Below are positions 14,616 through 23,216 of a stretch of 64,000 bases of DNA, piece by piece. Numbering within the stretch: the stretch's first letter is position 1; every line of letters begins with the position of its first letter. This stretch comes from Oscillospiraceae bacterium (GTDB lineage: Bacteria; Bacillota; Clostridia; Oscillospirales; Ruminococcaceae): contig CABIYQ010000004.1 of assembly GCA_902362965.1 (NCBI GenBank), positions 153,053 through 217,052 on the forward strand, given 5' to 3'. The translations under genes were made by a program, and so were the position numbers. The notes under the pieces were generated by a model. It saw nothing but the letters and a program-made list of their open reading frames with translations, had not been told where the DNA came from and did not search any database.

Positions 14616-16769
14616 CTATACTTTCAGGTCAAAATCTATATTTCCGCTGTTTACGTCCGCCCTTGAACAAATTACGGTTACACGGTCTCCTACAGAATAT
14701 GATTTTCCGCTGTATTCGTCACTGAGAGTAAAATAACCGTCGTAATTATAATAACCCTCCGGCAGACTGTTAATATGAACAAGACCTTCAACGGTATTTT
14801 CCAGTTCTACATAAAAACCGAATTCTGTAACGCTTGAAATAAGACCTTCAAATACGTTTCCCACATGCTGCTGCATATATTCTGCCTTATAACAGTCCTC
14901 GCAGTCTCTTTCAATATTCATGGCTCTTATTTCCGCTGCGGTGGAATGTTCTGAAGCTTTTGCGGCAAATCCGCCGTATCTTTTTTCAAGCCATTGTGAG
15001 TCGGCACCGTCTATGACATCTGAAAGAATTCTGTGTATAGCAAGGTCTGGATATCTTCTTATAGGAGATGTAAAATGAGCGTAGTCGTCAAGCGCCAGAC
15101 CGAAATGTCCGACAGGTTCGGTGTGATATTTTGCCTTTGCCATTGATCTGAGCGTCATCATGTTGACTACCGGATAAAACGGTTTGTCTTTTGCATTTGT
15201 CAGAATTTCCGCAAGGTGTGCAGGCTTGACCTGAGAAAATACGGGAATCTCAACATTAAGCCTTCTCAGACCGCTTTTTAAATCGTCAATTTTTTCCGGC
15301 GAAGGCGTTTCATGGATTCTGTAAACAAAAGGAATCTGCTTTTCTCTTGCAAGTCTTGCGGCAGATTCGTTGGCTAGAAGCATAAATTCCTCAATAATCA
15401 TTTCAGATTTGCCTCTGGTTCTGGGTTTGACGTCAACACAAAGCTGTTCGTCGTTTATTATTAGCTTGCTTTCAGAGGTTTCGATGTTCGGTGCACCTCT
15501 TTTTTGTCGGTTTGCAATGAGTTTGTCAGCAAGCTCGTTCATTATTTCAATACTTGGAATAAGTTCTCTGTATTTTTCAAGGATTTCTTTGTTAGCATTT
15601 TCGGCAAGAATACTGTTAATCTCCGAATAAATGCCTTTTACCTTTGAGCGTATGACAGACTTTTTAAAGGTGAAATCTTTAAGCTTACCCTCTGCTGAAA
15701 TATTCATTATTGCAGAAAAAGTCAGTCTGTTTTCATCGGGATTAAGCGAACAGATACCGTTTGAAAGCTCCTTTGGCAGCATAGGTATGACCTTATCGGC
15801 GTAATAGATACTGGTTCCTCTGTTAAGAGCTTCTCTGTCCAGAGGACTGTTTCCTTTAACATAATGGGAAACGTCGGCGATATGCACTCCCAGTATATAT
15901 CCGTCTGCGATACGCTCAATAGAAACAGCGTCATCAAGATCCTTTGATTCAGCGCTGTCAATTGTAAAAATCAGTTGGTTTCTTAAGTCAAGACGGTTTT
16001 TAAAATCATCTTCCCATACGCCTGCCGCCGCAATTTTTTGCGCTTCCCGCTTTACCTCGTCGGAAAATTCTTTTTCAATACCGTTTACAGCCAATACCGA
16101 TTCAGCGCAGCATACGGCATTCTGTGAATTTCCGAAGCGGAAAACTATCTTGACTTTATGATCTCTGTGACGTTTTCCCATTCTGCAAAGCTCTGCCATG
16201 ACCTTATCGCCGGCATGATATTCGATACCGTTTTCTTCAATTTTTACAGGAGTTTTCGACATAGTATCCGCAAGAAAATATTGAGTACCTTCTTCTTCGA
16301 TGATTATGCCTGTAAGCTTTGATGCCGACGGTACAAGAACGTCGATAACTTCGCCTTCCGGTTTTCCTGAACGGGATTCAATATAACGTGCCAAAACAAT
16401 ATCCCCCGGCATTGCGCCGCAGAGAAATTTTCCCGGAATAAAAATCTCTTCATTATTGTCGCAGCGTTTTATGAATCCGAACGTACGGTTAAGTCTTAAA
16501 ACTTCGGCTTTGAAAAATCCCAGAATATCGCACATTACAAAGCCTCTGCGGCGTTCGCATATTGTTCCGTTCTGTAAAAGTTCAGAGACCGCTGTTTTGT
16601 AATTTTTTTCATTTCCTTTTACGCTTCTGCATTTTGCCGCCAATTCCTTAGAGGATAGGGGCTTTTTTCCGTTTTTTTTAAGAAAAATTATAATTTTATT
16701 TTGATAATTTTCTACAGAATATTTACCGCTGCCAAATTTCTTTTTATTTTTTGATTTTTCTTTACTCAT
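14616..16769 (-). CDS. rnr: Ribonuclease R
   Basis: This 717-residue 3'-5' exoribonuclease degrades structured RNA. Cold-shock-like OB domains occupy roughly residues 60-220. The RNB catalytic domain follows, with its acidic cluster DSAESKDLDDAV near residue 275 and HFTSPIRRYPDL near 570. An S1 domain (GNVFEGLISSVTEFGFYVEL) lies at the C-terminus. The N-terminal Lys-rich tail is usual. GAGGAC precedes the ATG. The gene follows secG, the standard Firmicute order secG-rnr, though a hairpin separates them here. Confidence 0.95.
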   Translation of the reverse strand: MSKEKSKNKKKFGSGKYSVENYQNKIIIFLKKNGKKPLSSKELAAKCRSVKGNEKNYKTAVSELLQNGTICERRRGFVMCDILGFFKAEVLRLNRTFGFIKRCDNNEEIFIPGKFLCGAMPGDIVLARYIESRSGKPEGEVIDVLVPSASKLTGIIIEEEGTQYFLADTMSKTPVKIEENGIEYHAGDKVMAELCRMGKRHRDHKVKIVFRFGNSQNAVCCAESVLAVNGIEKEFSDEVKREAQKIAAAGVWEDDFKNRLDLRNQLIFTIDSAESKDLDDAVSIERIADGYILGVHIADVSHYVKGNSPLDREALNRGTSIYYADKVIPMLPKELSNGICSLNPDENRLTFSAIMNISAEGKLKDFTFKKSVIRSKVKGIYSEINSILAENANKEILEKYRELIPSIEIMNELADKLIANRQKRGAPNIETSESKLIINDEQLCVDVKPRTRGKSEMIIEEFMLLANESAARLAREKQIPFVYRIHETPSPEKIDDLKSGLRRLNVEIPVFSQVKPAHLAEILTNAKDKPFYPVVNMMTLRSMAKAKYHTEPVGHFGLALDDYAHFTSPIRRYPDLAIHRILSDVIDGADSQWLEKRYGGFAAKASEHSTAAEIRAMNIERDCEDCYKAEYMQQHVGNVFEGLISSVTEFGFYVELENTVEGLVHINSLPEGYYNYDGYFTLSDEYSGKSYSVGDRVTVICSRADVNSGNIDFDLKV

Positions 16770-16842
16770 TATTAAGTCCTCGTTATCTGGAACATGTGAT
16801 GACAGAAAGCTTTGTTTCAGCCGTACAGATTTTTAAAAATAA

Positions 16843-16880
16843 TCCCTGCGACATTAACCTTTTCGTTTTTGTCACAGGGA
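16843..16880 (-). terminator. Hairpin between secG and rnr
   Basis: TCCCTGCGAC and GTCACAGGGA pair over 10 bp with one wobble; on the minus strand the stem is followed by TTATTTTT. It should reduce read-through from secG into rnr. Confidence 0.65.
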
Positions 16881-16888
16881 ATTAATAA

Positions 16889-17152
16889 TCATTTTACAAA
16901 AGCTATAACGGCGTTCACAGCAATCGTAAGAACAAACAAAGCAATAAGTAAAACTCTTGTGATTTTTCTGAAAATAGCTTCTTTTGTTCTTCCTTCATTT
17001 TTTTCATAGAATGAATCGTTAGCGCCGCCGGTAATTGCAGCCGTCATATTCTGCTGCTGCTTTGAATCCTGTAACAAACATAAAATAACCGCAAGAACGC
17101 AGGTTAAAATCAGCAGTATTCCGCCGATAATTTCCAGTATACTCATATTCAT
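16889..17152 (-). CDS. secG: Preprotein translocase subunit SecG
   Basis: This 87-residue protein has two membrane helices (about residues 5-25 and 63-85) around the conserved loop LLQDSKQQQNMTAAITGG. SecG supports SecYEG-dependent secretion, which matters here given the many secreted dockerin proteins. The linker is longer than in E. coli homologues' cores but usual for Clostridia. GGAGGA lies nine bases before the ATG. Confidence 0.9.
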   Translation of the reverse strand: MNMSILEIIGGILLILTCVLAVILCLLQDSKQQQNMTAAITGGANDSFYEKNEGRTKEAIFRKITRVLLIALFVLTIAVNAVIAFVK

Positions 17153-17350
17153 TTAATATCTTCCTCCATTATTATATACCCGTCTCTTTTACAAATTACT
17201 TGGTAAAAACTGCCGATTTCTTTTTATTCTTCTAAAGCCTAAAGTACTTTGTAACAGCGCCGGATATAACGTATTTCAAACCATTTAAATTTAGTATAAC
17301 ATAACAATTAAAAAAAAGCAATATCTTTTTATGAAAAAATTAGACAAAAA

Positions 17351-18034
17351 TCAGATCATATTTTCGGTAAAAACCTTTATAGGAGCATGTGCGGTTATCT
17401 CGTTTTCTTTTACAATACAGTCGTAAGCAAGAATTTTGACACCCTTTTGCTTTGCAAGGTGTAAGGCTTCTCCGAATTCTCGGTGAGTTTCATAATTCGG
17501 AATAAGGTATTTTACTTGATTCATTTGTATGATAAACAAAATATATGCGTCGAAGCCGTTTTCGGCAGCCTGAATAAGTTCGTTTATGTGTTTTACGCCT
17601 CTTTCTGTAGGAGCGTCCGGAAACATAACGATGTTTTCATTTTCAAGAGTAACTCCCTTGACTTCAGCAAAAGCTCTTTTATTTGCCGACTCCAAATAAA
17701 AATCAAAACGTGAATTTTTATATTTCTGTTCGGGCTTTATAATATAATCCGGAAAAAGCTTTGGCAAAAGTTCTGCGGCAATTTTGTTTGGCGCCTGACT
17801 GTCTATATTTATAAGCCGTCCGTTTTTATAGACGGAAATCAAATCAAATTTTGTTTTGCGGTTAGGATTATCTGATATTTCGAGAATTATATCTGCTTCG
17901 GGTATAAGAAGCTCTCTGCACCGTCCCGTGTTTTTTACATGACAGATCTCTTCTTTGCCGTCTATTTCGGCGTATGCTATAAATCGGTTCGGACGTGAAA
18001 TAAATCTGCCTTTTACTATGCTGTTATAAATCAT
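17351..18034 (-). CDS. sfsA: DNA/RNA nuclease SfsA homologue
   Basis: This 227-residue protein matches SfsA over its full length. It has an N-terminal OB-like part (GRFISRPNRFIAYAEIDG, HVKNTGRCRELL) and a C-terminal nuclease fold with RFDFYLE, FAEVKGVTLE and FPDAPTERGVKHINEL, where the acidic and Lys residues of a PD-(D/E)XK centre are visible. The family was named for sugar fermentation stimulation; its physiological role is unclear. It overlaps the upstream ybaK-like gene by 11 bases, so the two are translationally coupled. Confidence 0.9.
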   Translation of the reverse strand: MIYNSIVKGRFISRPNRFIAYAEIDGKEEICHVKNTGRCRELLIPEADIILEISDNPNRKTKFDLISVYKNGRLINIDSQAPNKIAAELLPKLFPDYIIKPEQKYKNSRFDFYLESANKRAFAEVKGVTLENENIVMFPDAPTERGVKHINELIQAAENGFDAYILFIIQMNQVKYLIPNYETHREFGEALHLAKQKGVKILAYDCIVKENEITAHAPIKVFTENMI

Positions 18035-18506
18035 TTTTATTTACAATTATATCTGCGGTATTGATCGGTATGACCTTTCTCAGACTTTCAAATGACATTT
18101 CTATCTGACATCCAATCCTGCCGCCGCTGAAAAAAATCTTGTCAAAGCTATTTGCGGTATAGTGAATAACGGTAGTAAAAAGCTTTTTCATACCTATGGG
18201 GGAGCATCCGCCGTGAATGTAGCCTGTAAGCGGAAGAAGTTCCTTTGATTTTATCATTTCTATGGATTTTTCATTAACTGATTTAGCAGCCTTTTTCAAA
18301 TCCAGTTCTTCACATACCGGTACCATAAATACGTAATATTTTTTTGATTTTCCCGCAGTTACAAGAGTTTTAAAAACCGATTGCGGATTTTCGTTCAGCG
18401 CCTGAGCTACATCGGTTCCGCTTATTGCTCCGGTATCGCCGTAAAAATGAGATCTATATTCAAGCTTCTTCTGATCCAGTATTCTCATTACGTTTGTTTT
18501 TTCCAT
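18024..18506 (-). CDS. ybaK: YbaK-type aminoacyl-tRNA deacylase
   Basis: This 160-residue protein belongs to the YbaK/ProRS editing-domain family, which hydrolyses Cys-tRNA(Pro). Recognisable blocks are VFKTLVTAGKSKKYYVFMVPVCEELDLKKAAK with the catalytic-site lysine region, GYIHGGCSPIGMKK, and the C-terminal GRIGCQIEMS. Length is normal. It is the first gene of a two-gene unit with sfsA. Confidence 0.9.
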   Translation of the reverse strand: MEKTNVMRILDQKKLEYRSHFYGDTGAISGTDVAQALNENPQSVFKTLVTAGKSKKYYVFMVPVCEELDLKKAAKSVNEKSIEMIKSKELLPLTGYIHGGCSPIGMKKLFTTVIHYTANSFDKIFFSGGRIGCQIEMSFESLRKVIPINTADIIVNKNDL

Positions 18507-18565
18507 TTTCTAAAACACCTCTGAAAACAATATATCATATTTTTCCGGAAAAATCAAATACCCTC

Positions 18566-18615
18566 TTGACAAACCGGAAAATCTGTGATAATATAGTGAT
18601 ATCAAATTGATATCA
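18566..18615 (+). promoter_or_regulatory. Promoter and palindromic operator of the SPFH-RHH operon
   Basis: TTGACA (18566-18571) and TAATAT (18589-18594) have a 17-base spacer. Immediately downstream are two copies of the palindrome TGATATCA (18597-18604 and 18608-18615) separated by AAT, 11 bp centre to centre, and a half-copy TATCA further on. Spacing of one helical turn fits a ribbon-helix-helix dimer pair, and the operon encodes such a protein. Confidence 0.6.
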
Positions 18616-18655
18616 AAACATATCAATTAATAATTTGAAATAAGGGGAAATCATT

Positions 18656-19654
18656 ATGGAAGAGAAAAAACAAATCAATTTTGAAGAAAAGGAAATGAAT
18701 CCTTCAAGCGGCTGGGGAATGCTGTTTTTGTCGCTGATTCTGTATCTTGCTTCTATCGGAGCGTTTATTGCCGGGGGAAAAGCCGTTTCTGACGGAGACG
18801 ACGGATTTGCAGCTGTAATATTTATTTTGGCTTCGCTTATTATTGTTTTGGCTATATTAATCGATTGCGGACTGAGAGTAATTAAACCCAATGAGGCGCT
18901 GGTTCTGACTCTCTTCGGAAAGTACAGCGGATCAATTAAAAAAGACGGATTTTTCTTTGTAAATCCTTTCAGTACATCTGTCAATCCTGCGTATACAAAG
19001 CATTTAAACGATCTGAATCAAAAAGTAAAAAACGGCGAAATAAAGGTAGCCGTATCGTCAGTAGATAAAAAGCTTTCACTCAAGGCAATGACTTTGCGCA
19101 ATGAAAAGCAGAAGATAAACGATGAACAGGGAAATCCAATTGAGATCGGAGTAAATGTTATCTGGAAAATCAATAATACTGCGAAAGCCGTATTTAACGT
19201 TGATAATTATGAGGATTATCTTTCCACACAGGCAGATTCGGCATTGAGAAATATTGTAAGACTTTACCCTTACGACGTTTCCGAGCAGGGAGACGAAAAG
19301 TCTCTCAGAGGCTCCAGTCAGGAGGTAGCGGACGCTCTAAAGACAGAACTTCAGCAGAAGGTCGAGGTTGCCGGACTGGAAGTGATCGAAGTAAGAATAA
19401 CACATCTTGCATATGCGCCGGAAATAGCGGCGGCAATGTTACAGCGTCAGCAGGCGGCGGCTATTATTGAAGCAAGACAAAAAATCGTTGAAGGTGCGGT
19501 AGGTATGGTTGAAATGGCGCTTAATAAGCTTTCTGAAAACGAAATATGCAGTCTTGACGAAGAACGCAAAGCGCAGATGGTTTCAAATCTTTTGGTTGTT
19601 CTCTGCGGAAACAAGGATGCTCAGCCGATAGTGAACAGCGGTTCGCTTTATTAA
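18656..19654 (+). CDS. SPFH/band 7 domain membrane protein
   Basis: This 332-residue protein has an N-terminal double membrane segment (about residues 20-75). The stomatin/SPFH core follows ([34 protein letters not shown] at about 80-115, [36 protein letters not shown] at about 245-280). Such proteins oligomerize in membranes and scaffold microdomains. A small ribbon-helix-helix gene follows in the same operon, a recurrent pairing, and it may repress the promoter. Confidence 0.88.
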   Translation: MEEKKQINFEEKEMNPSSGWGMLFLSLILYLASIGAFIAGGKAVSDGDDGFAAVIFILASLIIVLAILIDCGLRVIKPNEALVLTLFGKYSGSIKKDGFFFVNPFSTSVNPAYTKHLNDLNQKVKNGEIKVAVSSVDKKLSLKAMTLRNEKQKINDEQGNPIEIGVNVIWKINNTAKAVFNVDNYEDYLSTQADSALRNIVRLYPYDVSEQGDEKSLRGSSQEVADALKTELQQKVEVAGLEVIEVRITHLAYAPEIAAAMLQRQQAAAIIEARQKIVEGAVGMVEMALNKLSENEICSLDEERKAQMVSNLLVVLCGNKDAQPIVNSGSLY

Positions 19655-19675
19655 AAATATATCGGAGGGATAAGC

Positions 19676-19852
19676 TTGGCAGAGAAAAAAGACAGCGGAA
19701 AAAAGCAGATAGTGCTGAGATTGTCCCCGAAGCTGTGGACAGATCTGGCAGACTGGGCTGAGGACGATTTCCGTTCTATTAACGGACAAATTGAATTTCT
19801 GCTGACGGAATGCGTTAAAAAAAGAAAGAAAAGCAAAAATAAAGAGGACTGA
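19676..19852 (+). CDS. Arc-like ribbon-helix-helix DNA-binding protein
   Basis: This 58-residue protein starts at TTG behind GGAGGG. KQIVLRLSPKLWTDLADWAE supplies the beta strand and first helix, and SINGQIEFLLTECVKKR the second helix, the Arc/MetJ arrangement in which residues of the strand (Q-V-R) contact DNA. It is too short and starts with a rare codon, so it is easily missed. It follows the SPFH gene by 21 bases and probably regulates the operon through the TGATATCA pair upstream. Confidence 0.75.
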   Translation: MAEKKDSGKKQIVLRLSPKLWTDLADWAEDDFRSINGQIEFLLTECVKKRKKSKNKED

Positions 19853-19872
19853 TTTTATCAGTCCTCTTTTTT
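19841..19872. terminator. Terminator between the SPFH operon and bioY
   Basis: AAAGAGGACTGA and TCAGTCCTCTTT pair perfectly around TTTTA and are followed by T-runs. The stem overlaps the stop codon of the small gene and can serve the convergent bioY. Confidence 0.85.
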
Positions 19873-19874
19873 CA

Positions 19875-20426
19875 CTATATTGAAAGCTTTGCAATTCTTT
19901 TTTTGAGTATAGGTCCGACAAGTACTGCAATAACTATTTTAATAACATCGCCCGGAAGATATGGAATCACGCATAGGCTAAGAGCTGTTATAAAATTAGT
20001 ATCCTGCTGGATTGTAAACCAGACAGTACCGAAAAGATAGGCGATAATAATGCCCAGAACCATTCCTGTTACGTACATATATATCTTATCGAATTTAGTA
20101 ACGAAAAATCCGCATATCAACGCTGTAAAAATAAAACCGATAAGATAACCGCCGGTAGGACCGGCAAGCTTTGCCAGACCGCCGCTGAATCCCGAAAATA
20201 CCGGAAGTCCGACCATTCCTAAAAGCAGGAATATTACATAGCTTAAGCCGCACAATTTCCAGTCAAGAAGAAACGCACAAATAAAAATTGCCAGTGGGAT
20301 AAGCGATATCGGGACAGGACTGAACGGTATCGGAATTGCAAAAGGTCCTGCAATACATATCAGTGCGGCAGAAAGCCCCACCATGACAATGTTGAATGTT
20401 GTTGTTTTTTTTCTTGTAGCTTCCAT
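19875..20426 (-). CDS. bioY: BioY biotin transporter substrate-binding subunit
   Basis: This 183-residue membrane protein has about six helices and the BioY signature AKLAGPTGGYLIGFIFTAL near residues 85-105. As the S component of an ECF transporter it captures biotin; the ATPase and T subunits are not in the window. Biotin uptake fits the presence of acetyl-CoA carboxylase genes at 56-61 kb. GGAGG precedes the ATG and a clear promoter lies upstream. Confidence 0.92.
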   Translation of the reverse strand: MEATRKKTTTFNIVMVGLSAALICIAGPFAIPIPFSPVPISLIPLAIFICAFLLDWKLCGLSYVIFLLLGMVGLPVFSGFSGGLAKLAGPTGGYLIGFIFTALICGFFVTKFDKIYMYVTGMVLGIIIAYLFGTVWFTIQQDTNFITALSLCVIPYLPGDVIKIVIAVLVGPILKKRIAKLSI

Positions 20427-20466
20427 TTTTTAACCTCCATTTTTAAGACAAGTTTTTGCCTTTTCT

Positions 20467-20495
20467 ATTATATCATAAAAAAATCGAATTGTCAC
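20467..20495 (-). promoter_or_regulatory. bioY promoter
   Basis: On the minus strand GTGACA and TATAAT are separated by 17 bases, about 40 bases before the bioY start. No convincing BirA box was found. Confidence 0.65.
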
Positions 20496-20854
20496 CCTAT
20501 TTTTAAAAATAATGTGACATTTTTTGTTTTTTATAAATTATAGTGGATATGTTAATGTCGGATATGTGCAATTTTTACAAAAAAAACGTATGATTTTGTG
20601 CATTCATACGAAATATAAATATTTTTTGAAAAAAATGTCCGCAAACAGTCATTTTTGTTGTCTTTATATATATAAGCAATAATATTCCGATTTTTAAAAT
20701 TGTCATATGTGTCGAAAACTAAAACTAAATATTATTGCAAAATTGTGTATATCAACAAAAATTAAGTTTGTTAATAAAATATGGTAGAATATCCGTATTT
20801 TTATATGTATTATGAAAAGGAGGAATCTGAAATGACATAACAGAAGGGACGTTT
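20496..20854. other. AT-rich intergenic region upstream of the sigma factor gene
   Basis: No gene is seen except a two-codon frame (ATG ACA TAA at 20832-20840) that carries the best ribosome binding site (AAAAGGAGGAA). The region holds the promoter-like block at 20638-20672, repeated at 22081-22115. Confidence 0.6.
20638..20672 (+). promoter_or_regulatory. Candidate ECF promoter, copy A
   Basis: This 35-base block (TCCGCAAA ... TTGTCTTTATATATA) matches the block at 22081-22115 at 30 of 35 positions. TCCGCAAA would be the -35 and TTGTCTT the -10, in line with the GTC cores of many ECF promoters. It suggests the sigma factor controls its own operon. Confidence 0.55.
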
Positions 20855-21391
20855 ATGTTTGAGACGTATATGACTTTTACTGAAGAAGATTATGAAAAGG
20901 ACGGCTTTGAACGTCTTTATAATGCTCAAAAGCAGAAATTGTACTTTATAGCGTACAAGATGCTAAATGATGAAAAGCTTGCAGAGGAAGCTGTTTCTGA
21001 AGCGTTTTTAAATATTTCCGTAAAATTCGATTCCTTTAAAACGCTGAGCGATAGTCAGATAGAAGCATATTGTGTTCTTACATTAAAAAACATCTGTAAA
21101 AATATTATTAATTCAGAATCGAAAAATAATTGCATAAGCATAGATGACTGTGAAAATGATGACAGTTTTTTATCTGATATTGAATTGCAGTATATAAACA
21201 AGATGTATTTAAAGGAAAAAATATCAAAATTAAAACCTAAAGAAAAAGAAGTATTGTTACTTTACTATTTTTATGATTTAAGTTTAAGAGAAATTGCAAA
21301 GATGAAAAAAATTACAAATGCTGCTGCTCAGAAACGGTTGCAGCAGGCGAGAAAACATTTGAAAAGATTACTGGAGGCGGACAAAAGATGA
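20855..21391 (+). CDS. ECF-type RNA polymerase sigma factor
   Basis: This 178-residue protein has a sigma-70 region 2 (FERLYNAQKQKLYFIAYKMLNDEKLAEEAVSEAFLNI, about residues 18-55) and region 4 (ISKLKPKEKEVLLLYYFYDLSLREIAKMKKITNAAAQKRLQQARKHLKRLL, about 122-175). The internal linker is short, as in ECF factors. The chosen ATG follows AGAAGGGACGTTT; an alternative is the Met five codons on. The stop overlaps the anti-sigma start by four bases (ATGA). A shared upstream promoter block suggests autoregulation. Confidence 0.85.
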   Translation: MFETYMTFTEEDYEKDGFERLYNAQKQKLYFIAYKMLNDEKLAEEAVSEAFLNISVKFDSFKTLSDSQIEAYCVLTLKNICKNIINSESKNNCISIDDCENDDSFLSDIELQYINKMYLKEKISKLKPKEKEVLLLYYFYDLSLREIAKMKKITNAAAQKRLQQARKHLKRLLEADKR

Positions 21392-22065
21392 AAAAAGATA
21401 AATCCATATTTGCCGAAGCTCTGGCAGAATCTGTTATTCCGGAAATACTTAACGAATCGCTTCCTTTAGATTATGAACATGAATTTTCAGATGAGTTTGA
21501 ACGCAGAATGTCAAAGATTATAAAAAGACGAAAAACTCGCGGGGGTAAAATTATCAGCATGGCCAGACGCTGCGGAGCAAGTGTTGCGGCAATATTTGTT
21601 ATGGCGGCTGGATTGAGTATACTGACAGACGCCGGAAGAGATCCGGCGGTTGATTATCTGGTTCTGTACCATTATGATTTTGATGAAGTTCGTATAAAAT
21701 GTGAAGAAAATTATGTTTTTCCTGCTACAATTGAAGAAGAATATACTATAGAAGTACCCGAAGGCTTTGAATTAAAGGATGAAACTGTAGGCGAATTTTC
21801 TCAAAAAAAATATTATGAAAATAATGAAGATTATATAAAATTTGTACAAGAAGTAGTGGAAGATAATATAATCTACATTGATAATGAACATGGGATCAAT
21901 GATATTATTACGGATGGAGACGGAATAAAATATGTGATCCATTTTGATGAAGAGGAAGATTATTATCTGATCATGTGGAGCAACGATATATATTTGTTTA
22001 CATTGCGAACAAATACAAGTCAGGAAACTGCTCTTGATTTATGCAAATCTACAAAAATAAAATAA
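21388..22065 (+). CDS. Putative membrane anti-sigma factor
   Basis: This 225-residue protein has a cytosolic N-terminal part of about 60 residues that would bind the sigma factor, and one membrane helix near residues 65-85 (GASVAAIFVMAAGLSIL). An external acidic domain ends DEEEDYYLIMWSNDIYLFTLRTNTSQETALDLCKS, which resembles DUF4367. In cellulolytic Firmicutes, RsgI-like anti-sigma factors sense polysaccharide; here no carbohydrate-binding module is evident, so the signal is unknown. Its start overlaps the sigma gene by four bases. Confidence 0.7.
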   Translation: MKKDKSIFAEALAESVIPEILNESLPLDYEHEFSDEFERRMSKIIKRRKTRGGKIISMARRCGASVAAIFVMAAGLSILTDAGRDPAVDYLVLYHYDFDEVRIKCEENYVFPATIEEEYTIEVPEGFELKDETVGEFSQKKYYENNEDYIKFVQEVVEDNIIYIDNEHGINDIITDGDGIKYVIHFDEEEDYYLIMWSNDIYLFTLRTNTSQETALDLCKSTKIK

Positions 22066-22080
22066 ATTTCAAAAAAGAAT

Positions 22081-22115
22081 TCCGCAAATTATCGTTTTTA
22101 TTGTCTTTATATATA
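22081..22115 (+). promoter_or_regulatory. Candidate ECF promoter, copy B
   Basis: This is the second copy of the 35-base block at 20638-20672, placed 41 bases before the start of a small secreted protein gene, which is therefore the likely regulon member. Confidence 0.55.
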
Positions 22116-22156
22116 GAAATGTGAATTTCTAACAAATTTTAATGAGGTGTAAAAAT

Positions 22157-22585
22157 ATGAAAAAAGTGAAAAAATTTATTGCTGTATTTACAGCAGCTCT
22201 GGCAGTCGGAACATCGGGAATGATAGTCAATGCTGATGAATTGGATTATGCTGTTGATGAAGAAATCATCGTTTTCAGTGAAAATGTTGATGATGCACAA
22301 AGTAAAATTTCTATTTCCAATAAAAAAGCTACTTGTACTAGTATTATATCAGGTAAATCTGATATTACTAAAATTTATGTAGAGCAGATATTGCAGAAAA
22401 AATCCGGTAGTGATTGGATAGATCATGCAATATGGTACAGAACCGAATATTCAACGAGTTTAGATTTTAATAATACTTCGGCAACATTAAACAGCGGTAC
22501 ATATAGAGTAAAAACCGTAGCAAAAGTTTATAAGGGAAATTCTTATGAAGATGTAATAAAATACAGTATCGAAAAAAGTCTTTAA
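22157..22585 (+). CDS. Small secreted protein, probable ECF regulon member
   Basis: This product of about 142 residues has a signal peptide (residues 1-26, ending GMIVNA). The mature part of about 115 residues is beta-rich, ending SGTYRVKTVAKVYKGNSYEDVIKYSIEKSL. No family is recognised. The ATG at 22157 is used because GAGGTGT precedes it at the right distance. The upstream block shared with the sigma operon suggests induction together with that system. Confidence 0.65.
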   Translation: MKKVKKFIAVFTAALAVGTSGMIVNADELDYAVDEEIIVFSENVDDAQSKISISNKKATCTSIISGKSDITKIYVEQILQKKSGSDWIDHAIWYRTEYSTSLDFNNTSATLNSGTYRVKTVAKVYKGNSYEDVIKYSIEKSL

Positions 22586-22625
22586 TTTGTTCATAAATTG
22601 TTTACATATTTTTTCAAAAAAACTA

Positions 22626-22654
22626 TTGACAGTACTGGAATATTGTGCTATAAT
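22626..22654 (+). promoter_or_regulatory. Consensus sigma-A promoter before the hairpin region
   Basis: TTGACA and TATAAT with a 17-base spacer. The nearest gene start is 600 bases downstream. Confidence 0.8.
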
Positions 22655-22785
22655 ATAAATGGATATGAAAGGAATATAGATTTCCAGTAGTATTCGTGAT
22701 AGCTTATCAATTTTGGTTATGTCGAAGATTTGCTGTATGATTGTTCACAATATCATCTCAACCTTTTGTGAATCAATTCATATAT

Positions 22786-22816
22786 GTTTCTGTATCGGCT
22801 TAGCCGGTACAGAAAC
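22786..22816 (+). repeat. Hairpin H1
   Basis: GTTTCTGTATCGGC pairs with GCCGGTACAGAAAC around TTA, with one wobble. Confidence 0.75.
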
Positions 22817-23063
22817 CTTAAATTTAGATGTTGATTAGTGGTTCGGTTAGATCCCCCGTTTTTTGAATGTTTCTTGTAATCGATAATATGATATACTTTA
22901 GACATATCACCTCTTGATATGAATGAGCTTTGTATTATTATTCAGCACCGATTATTCTTCGGTTAGCGTTGAAAAATCAACTTCAAAGTCTTTGGCATGC
23001 CAAAATTGATTTGATATTAATTATTCGTATATGCACCTCATTATATGAGTAATTATTTCTGCT

Positions 23064-23097
23064 TTTCTTCGCTGACTAGTTTTGGTCAGTGAAGAAA
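23064..23097 (+). repeat. Hairpin H3
   Basis: TTTCTTCGCTGAC pairs with GTCAGTGAAGAAA around an 8-base loop, with one G-T wobble in the stem. Confidence 0.75.
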
Positions 23098-23104
23098 TAT
23101 CAGA

Positions 23105-23131
23105 ATATTCATCGTCTAAGACAATGAATAT
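23105..23131 (+). repeat. Hairpin H3b
   Basis: ATATTCAT-C-GTC pairs with GAC-A-ATGAATAT around TAA, with one internal mismatch. Confidence 0.65.
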
Positions 23132-23172
23132 AATATTTTAACACATACCATAATTCAATTTATGATATCACC

Positions 23173-23216
23173 TATATAACTTCTGCCGACTGAATTCAGT
23201 CGGCAGAAGTTATATA
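23173..23216 (+). repeat. 44-base perfect palindrome H4
   Basis: The sequence is self-complementary over all 44 bases with its centre in GAATTC at 23192-23197. It lies 45 bases before the start of the first dockerin gene and is the strongest inverted repeat in the region. Confidence 0.9.

Noticed and set aside
22754..22906. Minus-strand frame of about 54 codons in the hairpin region
   Set aside because: Its GAGGTG is too close to the ATG, it runs through hairpin H1, and the product is unlike any known protein.
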